Shown here: piece by piece, positions 1-11,690 of the stretch
Layout: each line of letters opens with the position of its first letter
How positions within the stretch are numbered: position 1 is the first letter of the stretch
Assembly: GCA_038025085.1 (NCBI GenBank)
Contig: CM076144.1
Location: 40,521,001 to 40,585,000 of the forward strand
Source: Tetragonia tetragonoides
Lineage: Eukaryota; Streptophyta; Magnoliopsida; Caryophyllales; Aizoaceae
Direction: 5' to 3'
DNA: 64,000 bases
Program-made: the position numbers and the translations under genes
Notes under the pieces: generated by a model
Seen by the model: the letters and a program-made list of their open reading frames with translations, nothing else
What the model was told of the DNA's origin: nothing
The model's database searches: none

Positions 1-1044
1 ACAAGCAAATTGCATACATCTCAAGAGGTTGGCATAACCCGGCAACCCCCAGTTGTACTCTCTCACTCTCTCCCAATCCAACAAGCTCGGGAGGTAAATA
101 GCATGGATACGCTCCCCTTTGTCACTAAAGATAGTAGTGGAAAGGAGGTAGGCGATGAGCATCCTCGCCTTTTGCTCCACCGAGGTATTTCTGTTATACC
201 TCGTGTCCTTCAAAGCAGTGAAAAGCTCGCTATAGGAACGGTAATGGTGACCCCAAGTGTTCCCCCAAGGACCGAAAAGCTCCACCATCTCCGCCTTACG
301 CTTCCAAATGGAAACGTCATAGACAATGGGCGTACCCACGCAAGGTACCCCGGTCAACATAGCAAACTCCGAGGGAGTGATCATCATCTCCCCATTAGGG
401 AAATGGAACGTGTCGGTAGTATCCCAAAAACGCTCCAAAGACAAGCGGACAATACACCTTTTGACTCGCTCAACCGAGTCCGCCGCTTTCAAAAGGGGCC
501 CAAACCCCGCATTCAAAACCGCATCCTGTACCTCTTTGGGCAAGATTTTAAAAAGTCTCACTGCAGATCCATAGTTTCCATGGGCCTTCCAATTCCCATC
601 GGGTTCCTATGATCAATTTGCAACCCCTTAGGTTCACATTTCAATCAAATTTTCAATCTAAGTTCGTTCAAGCAGCGCAAGATCATATGCGCTACAAACT
701 TGACAATTGCATTCAATTTCTACACAGATTCCAACTCAAGGCAAAGCATATATAAGCTAAAATTCAATGCATAAAACTATGAATTCAAAGTTTGAGGCTT
801 ACCAAAACTTGGAAGCCCGAGAGCTCAAATGAGTCGCTGGTCGAAAAAGCAACTCTGATCGATCCCAAACAATGTTGGGCATCCTGTCCGACCGGGTGTA
901 TCGATCTTGAGGAAAAGCCACATTGGGCTTCCTCTTTGAAGGCTTCACATGAGAAGGAAAAGCCTTGGTGAAAATGTCGATTTCTTCGACCTCCTCTCGC
1001 ACCTCGGTCCTCCTACTCCTCTTCCTTGCCAATTTTGGAGCCAT
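1..1044 (-). pseudogene. Plant mobile domain (PMD)-like antisense gene of Tat element T1, 3' part outside window
   Basis: Reading the minus strand, exon 1 starts with ATG at 1044 (MAPKLARKRSRR) and ends at a GT donor at about 802. Exon 2 starts after an AG at about 607 and stays open to the window edge. Exon 2 contains the PMD signature: RFWDTTDTFHFPNGEMMITP followed by EFAMLTGVPCVGTP. The same layout, a short basic MAPK... exon and then a PMD exon, is seen in the gene at 16765-19771. The PMD family resembles domesticated transposon proteins; its biochemical role here is unknown. Joining exon 1 to exon 2 at the obvious splice sites is out of phase by one nucleotide, so a small indel or other splicing is likely. 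It lies opposite in strand to the 3' LTR at 2065, as an antisense ORF of a Tat element would. Confidence 0.75.
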
Positions 1045-1324
1045 GAAGAAGGATGAGCAAAGGAAGCAAGAAGAACAAGCAAAAATGGAGAAGACAAGAT
1101 TTTCTCTCTCCAAGGGTTTCAAAAATCCACTCTCAAATTCACCCCAAATTTGTGAGAAATCACAAATAAACTTCAAATTATGCAAAGATTATGCAAAAGC
1201 AAGAAAATGCAAGCAAAAAGGAGCAAATTTGAGCAATTTCTAGCAATAAATGAAGTTTGGGCAACAATGGAGGTAGAGAGAGAGAGTCTCAAATTTTTGG
1301 GGAAGAAATGACCCAAAATTCGGC
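1045..1324 (-). promoter_or_regulatory. 5' leader and putative promoter of the T1 antisense PMD gene
   Basis: The stretch between the ATG at 1044 and the GC-rich island holds A-rich leader sequence and a CT-rich run on the minus strand (GA run at about 1274-1288). CT-rich leaders also precede the two T2 PMD genes. I see no clear TATA box; an AT-rich TTTAATTT on the minus strand near 1335 is a weak candidate. Promoter status is inferred from position only. Confidence 0.35.
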
Positions 1325-1560
1325 TCTCCCCAAATTAAACACCATCCGCGCCTATGAACCGACCCCGCGGCCCGGTTCAAGGCCGCCCAGGCTCAGGCGG
1401 CAGAGCCGCCAGGCCGCGCGGCCCCTCTAAGCACCTCCGCACTGTCATCTGAGCCGTTGAGCAGGCCCAATAAGGCCGCGCAGCGCTCGGCGGCCCTGCG
1501 CATGGCCGCTGAACCTCTTTTCTCTTCCGCCTCTCACAGGGCGGGCCCGCAAGTTCAAAT
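1325..1560. repeat. GC-rich palindrome island upstream of the T1 PMD gene
   Basis: A strongly GC-rich block in AT-rich surroundings. It contains overlapping inverted repeats such as GGCGGCAGAGCCGCC (about 1396-1410) and GGCCGCGCGGCC (about 1411-1422), with spacings near 20 bp. It occupies the same place relative to the PMD start codon as the more regular palindrome arrays of T2 at 16337 and 20274. Confidence 0.6.
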
Positions 1561-1679
1561 TCCACACGGGATTGCATTTCTCGACCGTTAGAAGACCGGG
1601 AGATTCGGGCATGTCGCCCAAAATGACTTTTTTGCCCCCACAACTTGGTTTCCTATCCTAGGGACCCGGTATCATCTAT

Positions 1680-1915
1680 TTTCGCAGGCACAGGCATCCC
1701 ATCTAATTTTTTTGCAGGCACAGGCACTTTATTCAATTTTTTGCAGGCACAATTTTCCAGGACATATGCATCACTGAAGCAGGGCTACGCAACGCTCTCC
1801 GATGTTGAGGCTATTAAAATTAGCGTCACGTTGGCACCCGCAAAGCAGAGCTACGCAACGCTCTTTGACGACGAAGCTATTAAAATTAGCATCGCGTTAG
1901 CACCCGCAAAGAAGG
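1680..1915 (+). repeat. Short tandem repeats in the T1 3' untranslated region
   Basis: Three copies of a unit built around TTTTGCAGGCACAGGCA lie at about 1681-1752. Two copies of a roughly 78-bp unit follow (about 1777-1854 and 1855-1912), each with CTACGCAACGCTCT, GCTATTAAAATTAGC and a GCACCCGCAAAG ending. GCTATTAAAATTAGC is itself an imperfect palindrome. The block sits between the antisense PMD gene and the 3' LTR, the same slot that holds the hairpin array in T2. Confidence 0.7.
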
Positions 1916-2039
1916 TAACCCTGACCACAGGCGGTCAGGAGTCTACTCCTTCTTTCTTTCTAACATAAAGCATTTTCCAAAAAAAAAAAAAAAAAAAAAC
2001 TGCAGGCATTTTTAGCAAATACTTTGACCTTCGCTTTCA

Positions 2040-2064
2040 CAAGCTCGGCCAGAGTGGGGGCTTC
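2040..2064 (+). other. Polypurine tract of T1
   Basis: AGAGTGGGGGCTTC lies directly before the LTR start TGTAGACAC. The preceding CTTTGACCTTCGCT...CTCGGCC is shared, in reverse complement, with the T2 PPT region just right of 15290. This ties T1 and T2 to one lineage and fixes T1 as + oriented. Confidence 0.75.
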
Positions 2065-3620
2065 TGTAGACACTCTAATCGATTCTCATCTCCTGGCACC
2101 GCAATGCCCGATGATGATGGTAATGGATTAACATGGACGTAAGTAGGAAAGGACATTGCTCGGAAATCTAGACTAAATTCCTTCAAACCTTAGTCTTTGG
2201 ATAGCCCTGGTTATAAGGATTCCAACGCCTTTGACCTTGCCTCAATCAGGCTCCCGGATCAAGAGATATCGCGTCTCGAAGATTTGGGTCAAAACCGCTC
2301 AATCCCGACCCCCTGGGTCAGCCCAAGGGCAATTTTGTAATTTACTGAGCACAAAAAGTCAAAAAACCCTAGGCACGCGCGCGCCTCTGGGCCCAGCGGT
2401 TGACGTTGTTAGTCTGGCGGCACACGCGTGACAGCGGGGGCCCTCTGGGCAGCCGTTGGGCCCAGCGACATGCCGCTGAGCCCCAGCTGCAGCCGCTGGC
2501 CCCAGCTGCCTTCCGTGTGGCCGCCGGGCCTGTTTTTTGGCTGGGCCGAGTTTTGGCGCTGGGTTTCTTACCCTAAGCCCCTAATTCCGTCCCCTAACTC
2601 TATAAATACTCCTTTTTACCATCTTTTGGGAGAGGTTGGTCAGTTCATAATTTTGAGAGCATTAAGAGCACATATTTTCCCCAAATCAAAGAGAATTCAG
2701 ATTTTTGAACACTCAAGCAAGCATTGCGCCTAACCTAGCACCCAAGATTGAAGAGCAATTCCAATTCTAATAGTCCCGTACGAATAGAACGTCCAGGTTA
2801 ACCATCCTGAGGGCCTAAATTCTTTATTAAATCTCTTATTTATTGTCTATTAATCATGTTTTATTTAGCTTTTGATTATGGTTGAGTAAATCTGCATATT
2901 TGGGTCTTTGTATATAATTATGCATAATTAGGTAATTTAAAGTTAGCATCTTTTTATTAGTTTATGCAAGTTTGCATCTTTTTATAGTTTTTTGCATGCA
3001 TATAGCAACCTCATAGGTTTATTTTAGCATAAAGTTGATATCTTTGCATTGTTCTTCCTTTGAAGTTACTAACGAATTTATTGATGTGCATATGCAATAT
3101 TTGGCGCGTTTAGCAAAGTACGGTAGGTTGGAGCGTCAATTTATTGTTCTTATATCTTGTTTATGCTTGATAATAGAATGCATGTGAATTGGATATAAAT
3201 TGTGCAAAGTGATAACATAGGTAATTTGGTTGTCTCTAACCCGCCTAGTTAATTTAGGATCTTGGACGACTGGATTTATTTGGAACCATATAGCGTAAAT
3301 AAATATTTGGCATGGATAAGCTTAGTAGAGGCCGTTTATACGGACGATTTAGATGAGATTCGCTTTGTTTATTTCGTACCTACACCCCCGAACTCAATAT
3401 TTAGTCCCCATGGGCATGAGTCAATTCCCAAAAGGAATTTGGTGCACTTTTTGATGGTTTCCAATTGTTACCTAAAAATTGGTGGTGGCTTCTTTATTTG
3501 CAAATTGTTATTCCCCATAATTAATTTAAATTGCATATTGACGTATTATTTAAGAACCATTAATTCCAATACAAAGATTAAATTCCACCGTGGAGCGCCG
3601 GAGAGGCGAGGTTTCTTACA
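2065..3620 (+). mobile_element. 3' LTR of Tat-lineage gypsy element T1 (rest of element left of window)
   Basis: The LTR begins TGTAGACACTC and ends ...GGTTTCTTACA, about 1556 bp. A GC-rich island at 2378-2540 precedes a TATA box (CTATAAATA at about 2600-2608), which marks the U3/R border. The sequence directly after 3620 (GTGTGTGACTT) continues the copia LTR that also appears inverted at 53992-54901, where it is uninterrupted. T1 therefore inserted inside the S1 5' LTR. The expected right TSD is GTGTG (3621-3625); the left copy is off the window. Confidence 0.75.
2378..2540. repeat. GC-rich palindrome array in the T1 LTR, upstream of the TATA box
   Basis: Repeated half-sites (CAGCGG, CAGCGA, CAGCTG each followed by CCGCTG, CCGTTG or CCGTGT) recur at about 2396, 2417, 2465, 2486 and 2505, mostly about 20-21 bp apart. 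It is a more decayed version of the arrays in T2 and ends about 60 bp before the TATA box. Confidence 0.55.
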
Positions 3621-3957
3621 GTGTGTGACTTGGAGTGATAGGCAACGCATCAGTGACGGTGTGTGGTGGTGTTAGGGTACTGTGCTGTATTCTGTGTTTT
3701 GGCTCTAGTTATAAGAGAAGTAGTGTGACAAAATCCCAAGTAACTGGGTCGTAGTTTTTACTCCTATTGAGCTTAGGAGGTTTTCCACGTGAAAAAAGCC
3801 TTGTGTTATTTACTTTTTGTCTTTACATTCTGTTTCAGTTTACTGAGTAGGAACAACATCTATAACACTGTTCCCTACCCTGTTCTCAAGTTGCAAAACA
3901 CGAGAATTTGGAGTCAGTCTATTCACCCCCCCTCTAGAGTAACTTAGGCACTCTTCA
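3621..3957 (+). mobile_element. 5' LTR remnant (R-U5 end) of Sirevirus-like copia element S1
   Basis: This is the last 337 bp of a copia LTR ending ...CACTCTTCA, followed by a PBS. It matches, in reverse complement, the LTR at 53992-54901 with only scattered differences. The upstream U3 part is separated by T1 and lies outside the window. Confidence 0.85.
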
Positions 3958-3959
3958 GT

Positions 3960-3971
3960 TGTTATCAGAGC
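3960..3971 (+). other. S1 primer binding site (initiator tRNA-Met type)
   Basis: TGTTATCAGAGC differs at one base from TGGTATCAGAGC, the usual plant copia PBS complementary to the 3' end of initiator tRNA-Met. It lies three bases after the LTR end. Confidence 0.85.
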
Positions 3972-4016
3972 AAGGTTGCTCATTAAAAGGTTAACACCTT
4001 GAGTTTTTCCGCAAAA

Positions 4017-5894
4017 ATGAGTGCACCTAGTGAGATGAGGGAAGGACAAACCATTAACCGTCCACCACTGTTTAATGGAGAGTTTTACTCCTGGTGGAAG
4101 AAAAGAATGGAAATTTTCATCAAGGCTGAAGATTATGAGTTATGGCAAATAACTTAGAAGGGAGATCTGGTTATAGAGCAAGTGGATGCAGAAGGCAAGA
4201 CAAGCATCAAACCTCCAGAAAAATGGACCAATACCGACATGAAGCAGATAGAGAAGAGTGCTAGAGCTGTAAAACTCCTACACTGTGGAGTTGATGCTAA
4301 GGAATACAATCGTATTCAAGGATGTGACACTGCTCAAAGCATCTGGAAAACCTTGGAGACTGCGTATGAAGTCACCTTACAGGTAAAGCAATCCAAAATT
4401 GATATGTTGATTAGGCAATATGAATTGTTTAACATGGAACCAACAGAGACTATCAAAGACATGTATGCTCGTTTCAATAATATCTTAAATCAACTCAAAT
4501 CCCTTGGAAAATCCTTTGATGAAGAAGATGTTGTTAGAAAATTGTTAAGGAGTCTACCAGTAAACACTACATGGACACCTAAAGTGACAACTATTCAAGA
4601 GGCAAGGGATTTGACCATCATGAAGGTTGAAGAATTAATTGGTAACTTAATGACTCATGAGTTGCAAGTTAAATCTAATGAGACCAAGAGAGAAAAGGAG
4701 ATTGCTTTCCAAGTGGATGAGATTCCTGAAGATGACCTAGACCTAAATGAAGATGAGATAAGTCTTGTTGCCAGGAAGTTTGCTCGCTTTTATGGTAATA
4801 GAGGAAGCTTCACTCAAGCTTCATCAAATTCTGGAAAAGGTGGAAACTTCGACAAGTCCAAGATCAGATGTCACAAGTGCTCAAGACTTGGTCACTTCAA
4901 GAACGAGTGTCCTGAGCCAAGTGAGAACATGCAGACAGAACAACATCCATCCTCCTTCAGAAAGCCAGAAAGGTTCACCAAAAGAGAAGCAAGATACGTG
5001 ACATGCTGGCTGGTTGGCCAGACAACGAGGAGGATAATCCAGAGGATGGAGTGGAGGATTTGTGCACTATGGCCAGAACAGATATCTCTTCTAAAGATGA
5101 AGAAGCAGAGGTAGGTATTCTTGAAATTAAAAGTCAAATTGCTTCTTGGTCTAGAGATAAATTGCTTAAGATGGTACTTTCTTTGATGGATCAGTATGAA
5201 GAGTTAAACATTGAAAGAGATAACATTTTGCATGCTTACAATGATTCAAAGGAAGATGTAAGTGAACTGTTGGAGATCAAAATCAATTACGAAAAAATGT
5301 TAAAAACCTTGAAAAAGGAAAATAAATATCTCAAAGAAACAGTATGTAAAATGGAGGAAACAAGGTCCATCCTTGAAAGTAAATGTTTATCTCTTGAGAC
5401 TGATTTATCTAAGAAAGCTACTGAGACATTAGAACCTATATATGTGTGTGATGAAACTGGCCTAGATGAGTTAAAAATCTGAATGTGAAATTCTTAGGAT
5501 TAACTTGGAAAAGGAACTTGAAAAATCTAAGGATTATAAAGGCAAGTTGGATAAGGCTCAAAAAGAACTAGTTCGTCTTAACAAATGGACTAGCTCATCT
5601 CAAGCCCTAAAATGGCTAAATGATCATCACAATAGGTTTAAAAATAGTCTAGGAAGAAAACCTAAGAAAGATGACTGGACTCCCAACACCAAATATGTTG
5701 GATTGAAATATAACAGACTTTGCTGGCATTGTGGACAAGGTGGTCACTATAGGTACGAATGCCAGGAGAGAACTAGGTCTGTTGCCAAAAATAAGCAACA
5801 TGTAAAACAAGTTTGGATGAGAAAAGACAGAGTTAAACATGATTCTGAGAAAAGGGAGCCCAAGCAAGTGTGGGTTCCTAAAACTAACAAGTGA
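4017..5894 (+). pseudogene. S1 gag (UBN2-type copia Gag with two zinc knuckles), broken
   Basis: ATG at 4017 opens a copia Gag. An in-frame TAG at about 4157 interrupts it, and the same frame runs on to about 5000. The UBN2/retrotran_gag_2 region (WKTLETAYE..., LRSLP) is followed by a zinc knuckle, CHKCSRLGHFKNEC (4869-4910). The reading frame then shifts into a coiled-coil, Lys/Glu-rich segment (5003-5482), stops, and continues from 5505 with a second knuckle, CWHCGQGGHYRYEC (5722-5763). Two knuckles with a coiled coil between them fit the long Gag of SIRE/Maximus Sireviruses. Gag forms the particle and binds the element RNA. At least one nonsense codon, one frameshift and one further stop make it inactive. 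Confidence 0.85.
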
Positions 5895-6727
5895 CTCTCA
5901 TTGCAGGCTAAAGTGAAAGAGAGCAAGCCATGGTATGTGGACAGTGGCTGCTCAAGGCACATGACAGGAGAAAAATCTGCATAAGTGTGACTTTTGGTGA
6001 CGACCAAATAGGTGAAGTGGTTGGTATAGGTAAGGTTGGTAAGTCACTATCACACTCCATAGATGAAGTCTACTTGGTTGATGGTTTGAAGCATAATTTG
6101 TTGAGTGTTTCACAACTATGTGATAAAGGGAACAATGTCATATTCACTGCAAACAATTGCATAGTTGCGAATCACAAAACAAATAATGTGGTGCTAGAGG
6201 GAAAGGGGCACAAGAATGTTTACAAGGTTAATGTAAATAAGCTTTCCAGTAACTCTCTAACATGTCTCAGTGCTATGGAAACTGATGCCTCATTGTGGCA
6301 TAGACGGTTTGGACATGTAAGTCTCAATACCTTGAACAAGCTAGCATCACGGAACCTTGTCATTGGTTTACCTAAAATCAAATTTAAAAGTGATGAGTTA
6401 TGTGGTGCTTGTGCAAGAGGTAAACAGGTAAAGTCTTCTTTTAAGACAAAGAACATGGTAAGTACTTCACGACCACTTGAGCTTCTACACATGGATCTTT
6501 GTGGTCCTATGAGAGTTCAAACTCGTGGAGGAAGAAATTATGTTTTTGTTATTGTAGATGACTATTCTAGATTCACATGGACCCTGTTGCTTGTTTCTAA
6601 AGATGAATCTTTTGATGTTTTTGAAATCTTTGCTAACAGAATGCAGAAACAGGTTGGGGCTGATATATTATCTCTGAGGTCTGATCATGGCACAGAGTTT
6701 GATAATGAAAAATTCATAAACTACTAT
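5895..6727 (+). pseudogene. S1 pol, part 1: protease, GAG-pre-integrase and integrase core
   Basis: The protease motif WYVDSGCSRHMTG is readable at about 5933-5971. The frame then breaks and a short stretch is missing before VTFGDDQIGEVVG. The GAG-pre-integrase histidines and cysteines follow (LWHRRFGH... CGACARGK), then the integrase core with catalytic DLCGP and SDHGTEF. The ORF is cut at FINYY by E1. Integration continues at 36087, where the third catalytic residue lies. Known role: Gag cleavage and insertion of cDNA. Confidence 0.85.
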
Positions 6728-9012
6728 TGTAACACCCCGAATTTCCATCTAATTCAAAACCATTTAAAATCACGAGTTGCAGCGGAAAAACCATGGAAAT
6801 TCGAAGCACTACCGCCATATTTAATGTTCAAATTAAATACAAGGCTAGAAAGAAACCAAATGTTATATATCCCAAACATACGTACTAGGTAATTAAATAA
6901 TAACTATCTTTTCCAACTAACTTAAGACAAATAATCCAAATGAAATAGAAATATTAAACTATTAATTCTCATGCAAGAGAATTAATATCGTTACAATAAT
7001 AAAAATCCGAAATAAAAAAGAGTTCCACTCTAAACAATAAAGTAAATGTTTTTAGAAGATTTACAATCTTCTTTTGTCGCCTTCTCACTAGCTCTACTCC
7101 TTGAGCTACAAATCCTGTCAATCTACTCCCCCATATAGACGAATTCCATATAGGTTCATCATAGGTCCACCATTGAAGAGAAATGGACAATAAACACAAG
7201 TAAAAAGAAAAACAACTAATCAACGATGCTGAGTAATTCATAACCACATCACTTATTTCAATCTCCAAGTTAAGCCAACATGCTTAGTTCAATAATAATC
7301 ATGCCTTAAGAAATAAAGACAACATGCTCTAAAAGTAAAGACACGCATAAACACCAAATAATAAATCTCAGTATTTATTATTATCCATTAGCCAAGTTCA
7401 TTAGAGAGAAGAGAATCGCATGAATTGTCAAACCAACCGCGGTCGATTCAATAGGATCTTAGTCCCGTGCACAGTGGCAAAAGAGGGATCAACCGTCCCG
7501 GAGTATAGATGACTCCTGAAGTACTTCTAGATGTTCCTAAGTATGCATACCCTCTCTCGACCCTTAGGTTTACAAGAAGAACAGTTTGATCCACAAAACT
7601 TCACTTGCCCAATTGCTCTTTGTATGGATACAAGCTTTAACTAAATACATTGAGGCCATAACCCATGGAACCACTCAACGTACCAAATGACAAATTCCCA
7701 TTCACCTCCTTCGGTGGATCCATTACCAAAGAAGTCTTAACTCTCAAATTTAATTTAATATGGTGATCACATAACAAGTAATACACATAATCTTGGTACT
7801 CAAGTAACACAATATGGTTACAATTTCTGATGGCATTTTACATGAATGACATCTAGGCCTCAATTCAAAACCACCTAATTCAATAGTCAAAGTTCATTTC
7901 AACTTATTGAAGTAACATGCTTCTAACATGACTCACATGCTTCCTTACATGATACCAAAAATAGCAATTTCAAGCTATATTCCAATTGAACAATTATTAA
8001 CATAATTTTCGTTCAATAATCATAAATAAACATGCATCTCCTCACATGAATATTAATAAGTAGATATTGCTACACAAACTGAATTTCCAACATTATACAT
8101 GCATTCACTAACATATAATTCTATACGAATTATCACAAGGAAATAAATAACAATTATCTCTTTTCAAAATACTCACAAGTCTAAATATGAATTCACATTC
8201 TCAATCCAATACTAGACAAATGAATACAAATCCCAATAGATATGAATTATGAAAAAGAGATTACATAATTCATCAAGACATGAATTACCTTTCAACAAGG
8301 CAAGTCCAACAAGCAAACAACGTAAGCTCCTTACGTTTCAAGCGCGGTCAACGGGTCCTAACAAGTCCACAATACAACAATAGTCAATTACCTTGACTTC
8401 TAAACCACTTTATTAAACGTTAAAGATGATTTAGTACCCTTAATTTAATTAATTAAGTTGCTGGAATTTTCAGTACCCATGCATGCTCAAAGTTTCAAAA
8501 AAAAACAATTTACATAAACCAATTTAGGAAACTTTCCAAAACCCTAAAACAAGTCAACAAGTCAACACCCATTCAACATCACCATCACCACCACCAGCGG
8601 GCCCCACCACCAGCAGACCCGCTGGTGGCTGGCCGCCGACGGCAGCCACGACAGGCGGCCGCGACAGCCGCACAGTGGCTGCGCACGGCGCCGCCGTGCC
8701 TCACGATTTCTCTTTCCTTTTTTTTTTTTGTAACAAATATAACAAACCCTAATTTAATTAAATCCAAAATTAATAAATTTTCAGATTTAATTAAATTTCA
8801 AAGATCTAACCTTTTGAACTCAAACTTGATTCAATTTCAATAAAACCACAAACGAAACCCTAATCATGATCCTATCATGCAAAATTAATAGAATCTAGCA
8901 AACCCTAGGCAAAACTGAATTAGGGTTTACTCATACAAAAATTAGGGTTCATAAACTCATACTTGAATTGAATCTAAAAGCTTTTAATAATCAAAGAAAA
9001 CAAATTTAGAAC
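6728..9012 (-). mobile_element. E1 3' LTR, lacking its first ~535 bp
   Basis: It is collinear with the 5' LTR 33267-36086, but homology stops at about 9010 (AACAAATTTAGAAC), where the PPT-side sequence CCCCCCTAAAAG begins. In the complete LTR another ~535 bp follow (35550-36086). The 3' LTR therefore lost the start of its U3. No gene was seen in it; short ORFs are chance. Confidence 0.85.
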
Positions 9013-9330
9013 CCCCCCTAAAAGAAGTTTCGTCCTCGAAACTTAGGATCACCGCTAAAGTGAAGCTAGTTCCATAAGGCTAAGTTTTCCCACTACACTT
9101 TCAAAGTTATAAACACAACAATGTAACTCTAAAGTTTAAAAGTTTGCACAACTTTTCCAAATAACAAAATGAGCATGATGCAATGCAATGCAATGAGTTT
9201 TCCAGTCTTTGTTTCTTTTCTTTTGTGGATTGTTACACCATTCTCCCCTTAAAAAGGTTTCGACCTCGAAACTAAGGTTACCTTGTTCGAACAGTTGAGG
9301 ATAACGCTTGCACATACCAGCCTCAGTCTC
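9010..9330 (-). other. E1 3' UTR with two hairpin-plus-polypurine modules
   Basis: On the minus strand the hairpin GTTTCGAGGTCGAAAC (about 9258-9273) and a purine run (AAGGGGAGAA) precede TGTAACAATCC. About 230 bp on, GTTTCGAGGACGAAAC (about 9028-9043) precedes TTTTAGGGGGG directly before the LTR. The second is the functional PPT position. The same doubled arrangement is present in E2 (46868-46909 and 47098-47134). Confidence 0.75.
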
Positions 9331-11690
9331 TCAAGTCGCCTCTTCGACTTTGTGGTTAGCCCACAACACTTTTACAAGATTGATCGTAGACGCACGAGTT
9401 TTCTTCGTTTTCTCGTCTAGGATCCTCACAGGTTTAGTTTGCTCCTCAAGGACTCGAACTGGTTGCTCTTCATAGGTAAGTATGTCATCTAACATTACCT
9501 TTTCAGGATTCAGCACATGACTCGGGTCATGGTGATATCTCTTGAGTTGTGACACGTGGAACATATCGTGCACTTGCTCCAAATCCATAGGCATAGCAAG
9601 CCTGTAAGCGACCTCTCCAATTCTTTCAAGAATCTCGTAGGGTCCAATGTACTTTGGGCTAAGCTTTCCTTTGCGCCCAAATCTCATCACTCCACGAGTA
9701 GGTGATACTTTGAGAAGTACCTTCTCACCAACTTGGAATTCCTCCATTCATCGATGTTGATCTGTATTGGCTTTTTGTCTATCTTGTGCAGCTTTCATCT
9801 TCTCCTGGACAAGTTTCACTTGATCCACAGTTTCTTGGATAAAATCCAGACCTAAAACAAAGGTCTCACTTATGTTGTTCAAACACGTAGGAGATCGACA
9901 CTTCCTCCCATACAGCGCCTCGTAAGGGGCTCTACCAATGCTCGCATGGTAGCTATTATTGTAGGAGAACTCAATCAAAGGCAAACTCTTCTCCCAAGAG
10001 TCCTTCATTTCTAGAGCACATGCTCGTAACATATCCTCCAATGTCTGAATAGTACGTTCCGTTTGACCATCTGTCGCAGGATGAAATGTCGTACTAAACT
10101 TCAACTTCGTACCAAAGGCATCTTGTAATTTGCCCCAAAAGTTCGACAAGAATCTCGTATCCCTGTCTGACACAATGTCTTTAGGCACCCCATGTAACCT
10201 CAAGACTTCTTTCACATAAGCTTCAGCGAGTTGGTCCATCGACCAAGTCTTCTTCATTGCAATGAATCTCGCCGTTTTCGTCCGTCGGTCGACAATAACC
10301 CAAATAGTGTCCTTGCCAGACCTCGTCTTTGGTAATCCAGTCACGGAATCCATCGAGATTGAATCCCACTTCCATCCAGGAATTTCCAGCGACTGAACAA
10401 GACCTCCAGGCCTCCTGTGTTCGATCTTCACCTTTTGACAAGTAAGACACCTTATCACATACTCAGCACACTCTCGCTTCATGTTTGTCCTCCAAAACTG
10501 AAGTTTCAAGTCTTTGTACTGTTTATCACCACCTAGGTGAACGGAATACGCAGTTCCATGCGCCTCATCTAGAATTGTCTTTTTCAGCTCGACGTTGTTT
10601 GGTACACACCAACGCCCTTTCATCTTGATCGTACCATCATCAAGGATCTCATAATCAGGATGCTTCCCATCTTTTATCTTGACACGTAACTCCTCTAGAA
10701 ACGGGTCATGAACTTGCAACTCTCGGATCTCATCATAGATCGACGGTCGCACTACAAGTGCATTCAGCAACACTACAGTCTCACCTTGTTGAACAACTTC
10801 TAGGTCCAACTTCGTGAATTCCTCACACAAGTCATACGGTAGCACCATCATGTTATTCACAGTGTGTGAAGTCTTCCTACTCAACCCATCAGCCACTACA
10901 TTGGCCTTTCCCTCATGATACTGAATATCCAGATCGTACTCAGATATCAACTCGAGCCATCTCCGTTCCCTCATATTAAACTCCTTTTGAGTGAAGATAT
11001 ACTTCAAACTCTTGTGATCAGTAAAGACCTTGCAACGAGCTCCATACAAGTAATGCCTCCAGATTTTTAAGGCAAAAATCACAGCAGCTAACTCCATGTC
11101 CTGAGTAGGGTAGTTCTTCTCATGCACTTTCAACTGGCAAGAGGCATAAGCAACCACCTTGCCGTTCTGTATAAGCACACACCCCAGCCCATTTTTAGAT
11201 GCATCACTATACACCTCAAATCCTTCCATTCCAGACGGTAAAGTCAAAACTGGTGCCGTAGTCAACCTCTTCTTAAGCTCTTGGAAAGCTTCTTCACATT
11301 GTTCAGTCCACTTGTACTTCATCTCCTTTTTCATCAAGTTTTGTGATAGGTCTAGCTATCTTGGAGAAGTCTTGCACAAATCTCCTATAATAGCCAGCCA
11401 AACCGAGGAAACTTCTCACCTCAGTCACACTTTTCGGAGCAGGCCAATCCATGACAGCCCGAATCTTAGAAGGATCAACAAAGACTCCTTCTTTAGAGAT
11501 AATGTGCCCAAGAAAGACAACACTCTCTAGCCAAAACTCACACTTTGAGAGTTTAGCGTACAACTTCTCGTTTCGCAACACCTCCAAGACAGTCCTCAAG
11601 TGTCTTGCGTGTTTCTCATTGTCTTTCGAATATACCAAAATATCATCGGTAAACACGACCACTATCCAGATATGGTCTAAAGGTGTTATT
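9250..11690 (-). pseudogene. E1 pol, 3' part: end of RT, RNase H, integrase, GPY/F and chromodomain-like tail
   Basis: From high to low coordinates: RT catalytic motif FTDDILVYS (about 11640-11660), where the family has FIDD; RT connection; then RNase H with VYSDAS, DMELAA and FTDHKSL. Integrase follows with an H...H...C..C zinc domain ([16 protein letters not shown]), the core SISMDSVTGL, SDRDTRF and TDGQTERTIQTLEDMLR, a GPY/F motif (YIGPYEILERIG) and a chromodomain-like end (STINLVKVLWANHKVEEAT). This tail places E1 among Tekay/Del chromoviruses. Stops include TGA after QHR at about 9750, where E2 has CGA, and TGA after EEAT at about 9331. A frameshift near 11330 separates RT from RNase H. 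Confidence 0.9.

Noticed and set aside
10..612. 200-codon + strand ORF at the left edge
   Set aside because: It is the antisense shadow of the PMD exon on the minus strand, which shows conserved PMD motifs.
3262..3675. 137-codon + strand ORF crossing the T1/S1 border
   Set aside because: It spans the end of one LTR and the start of another, so it is not a gene.
8585..8843. Small ORFs rich in Arg/Ala in the Tekay LTRs (also at 35040-35379, 38517-38870, 47878-48255)
   Set aside because: They only translate the GC-rich hairpin island; frame is not conserved between LTRs.
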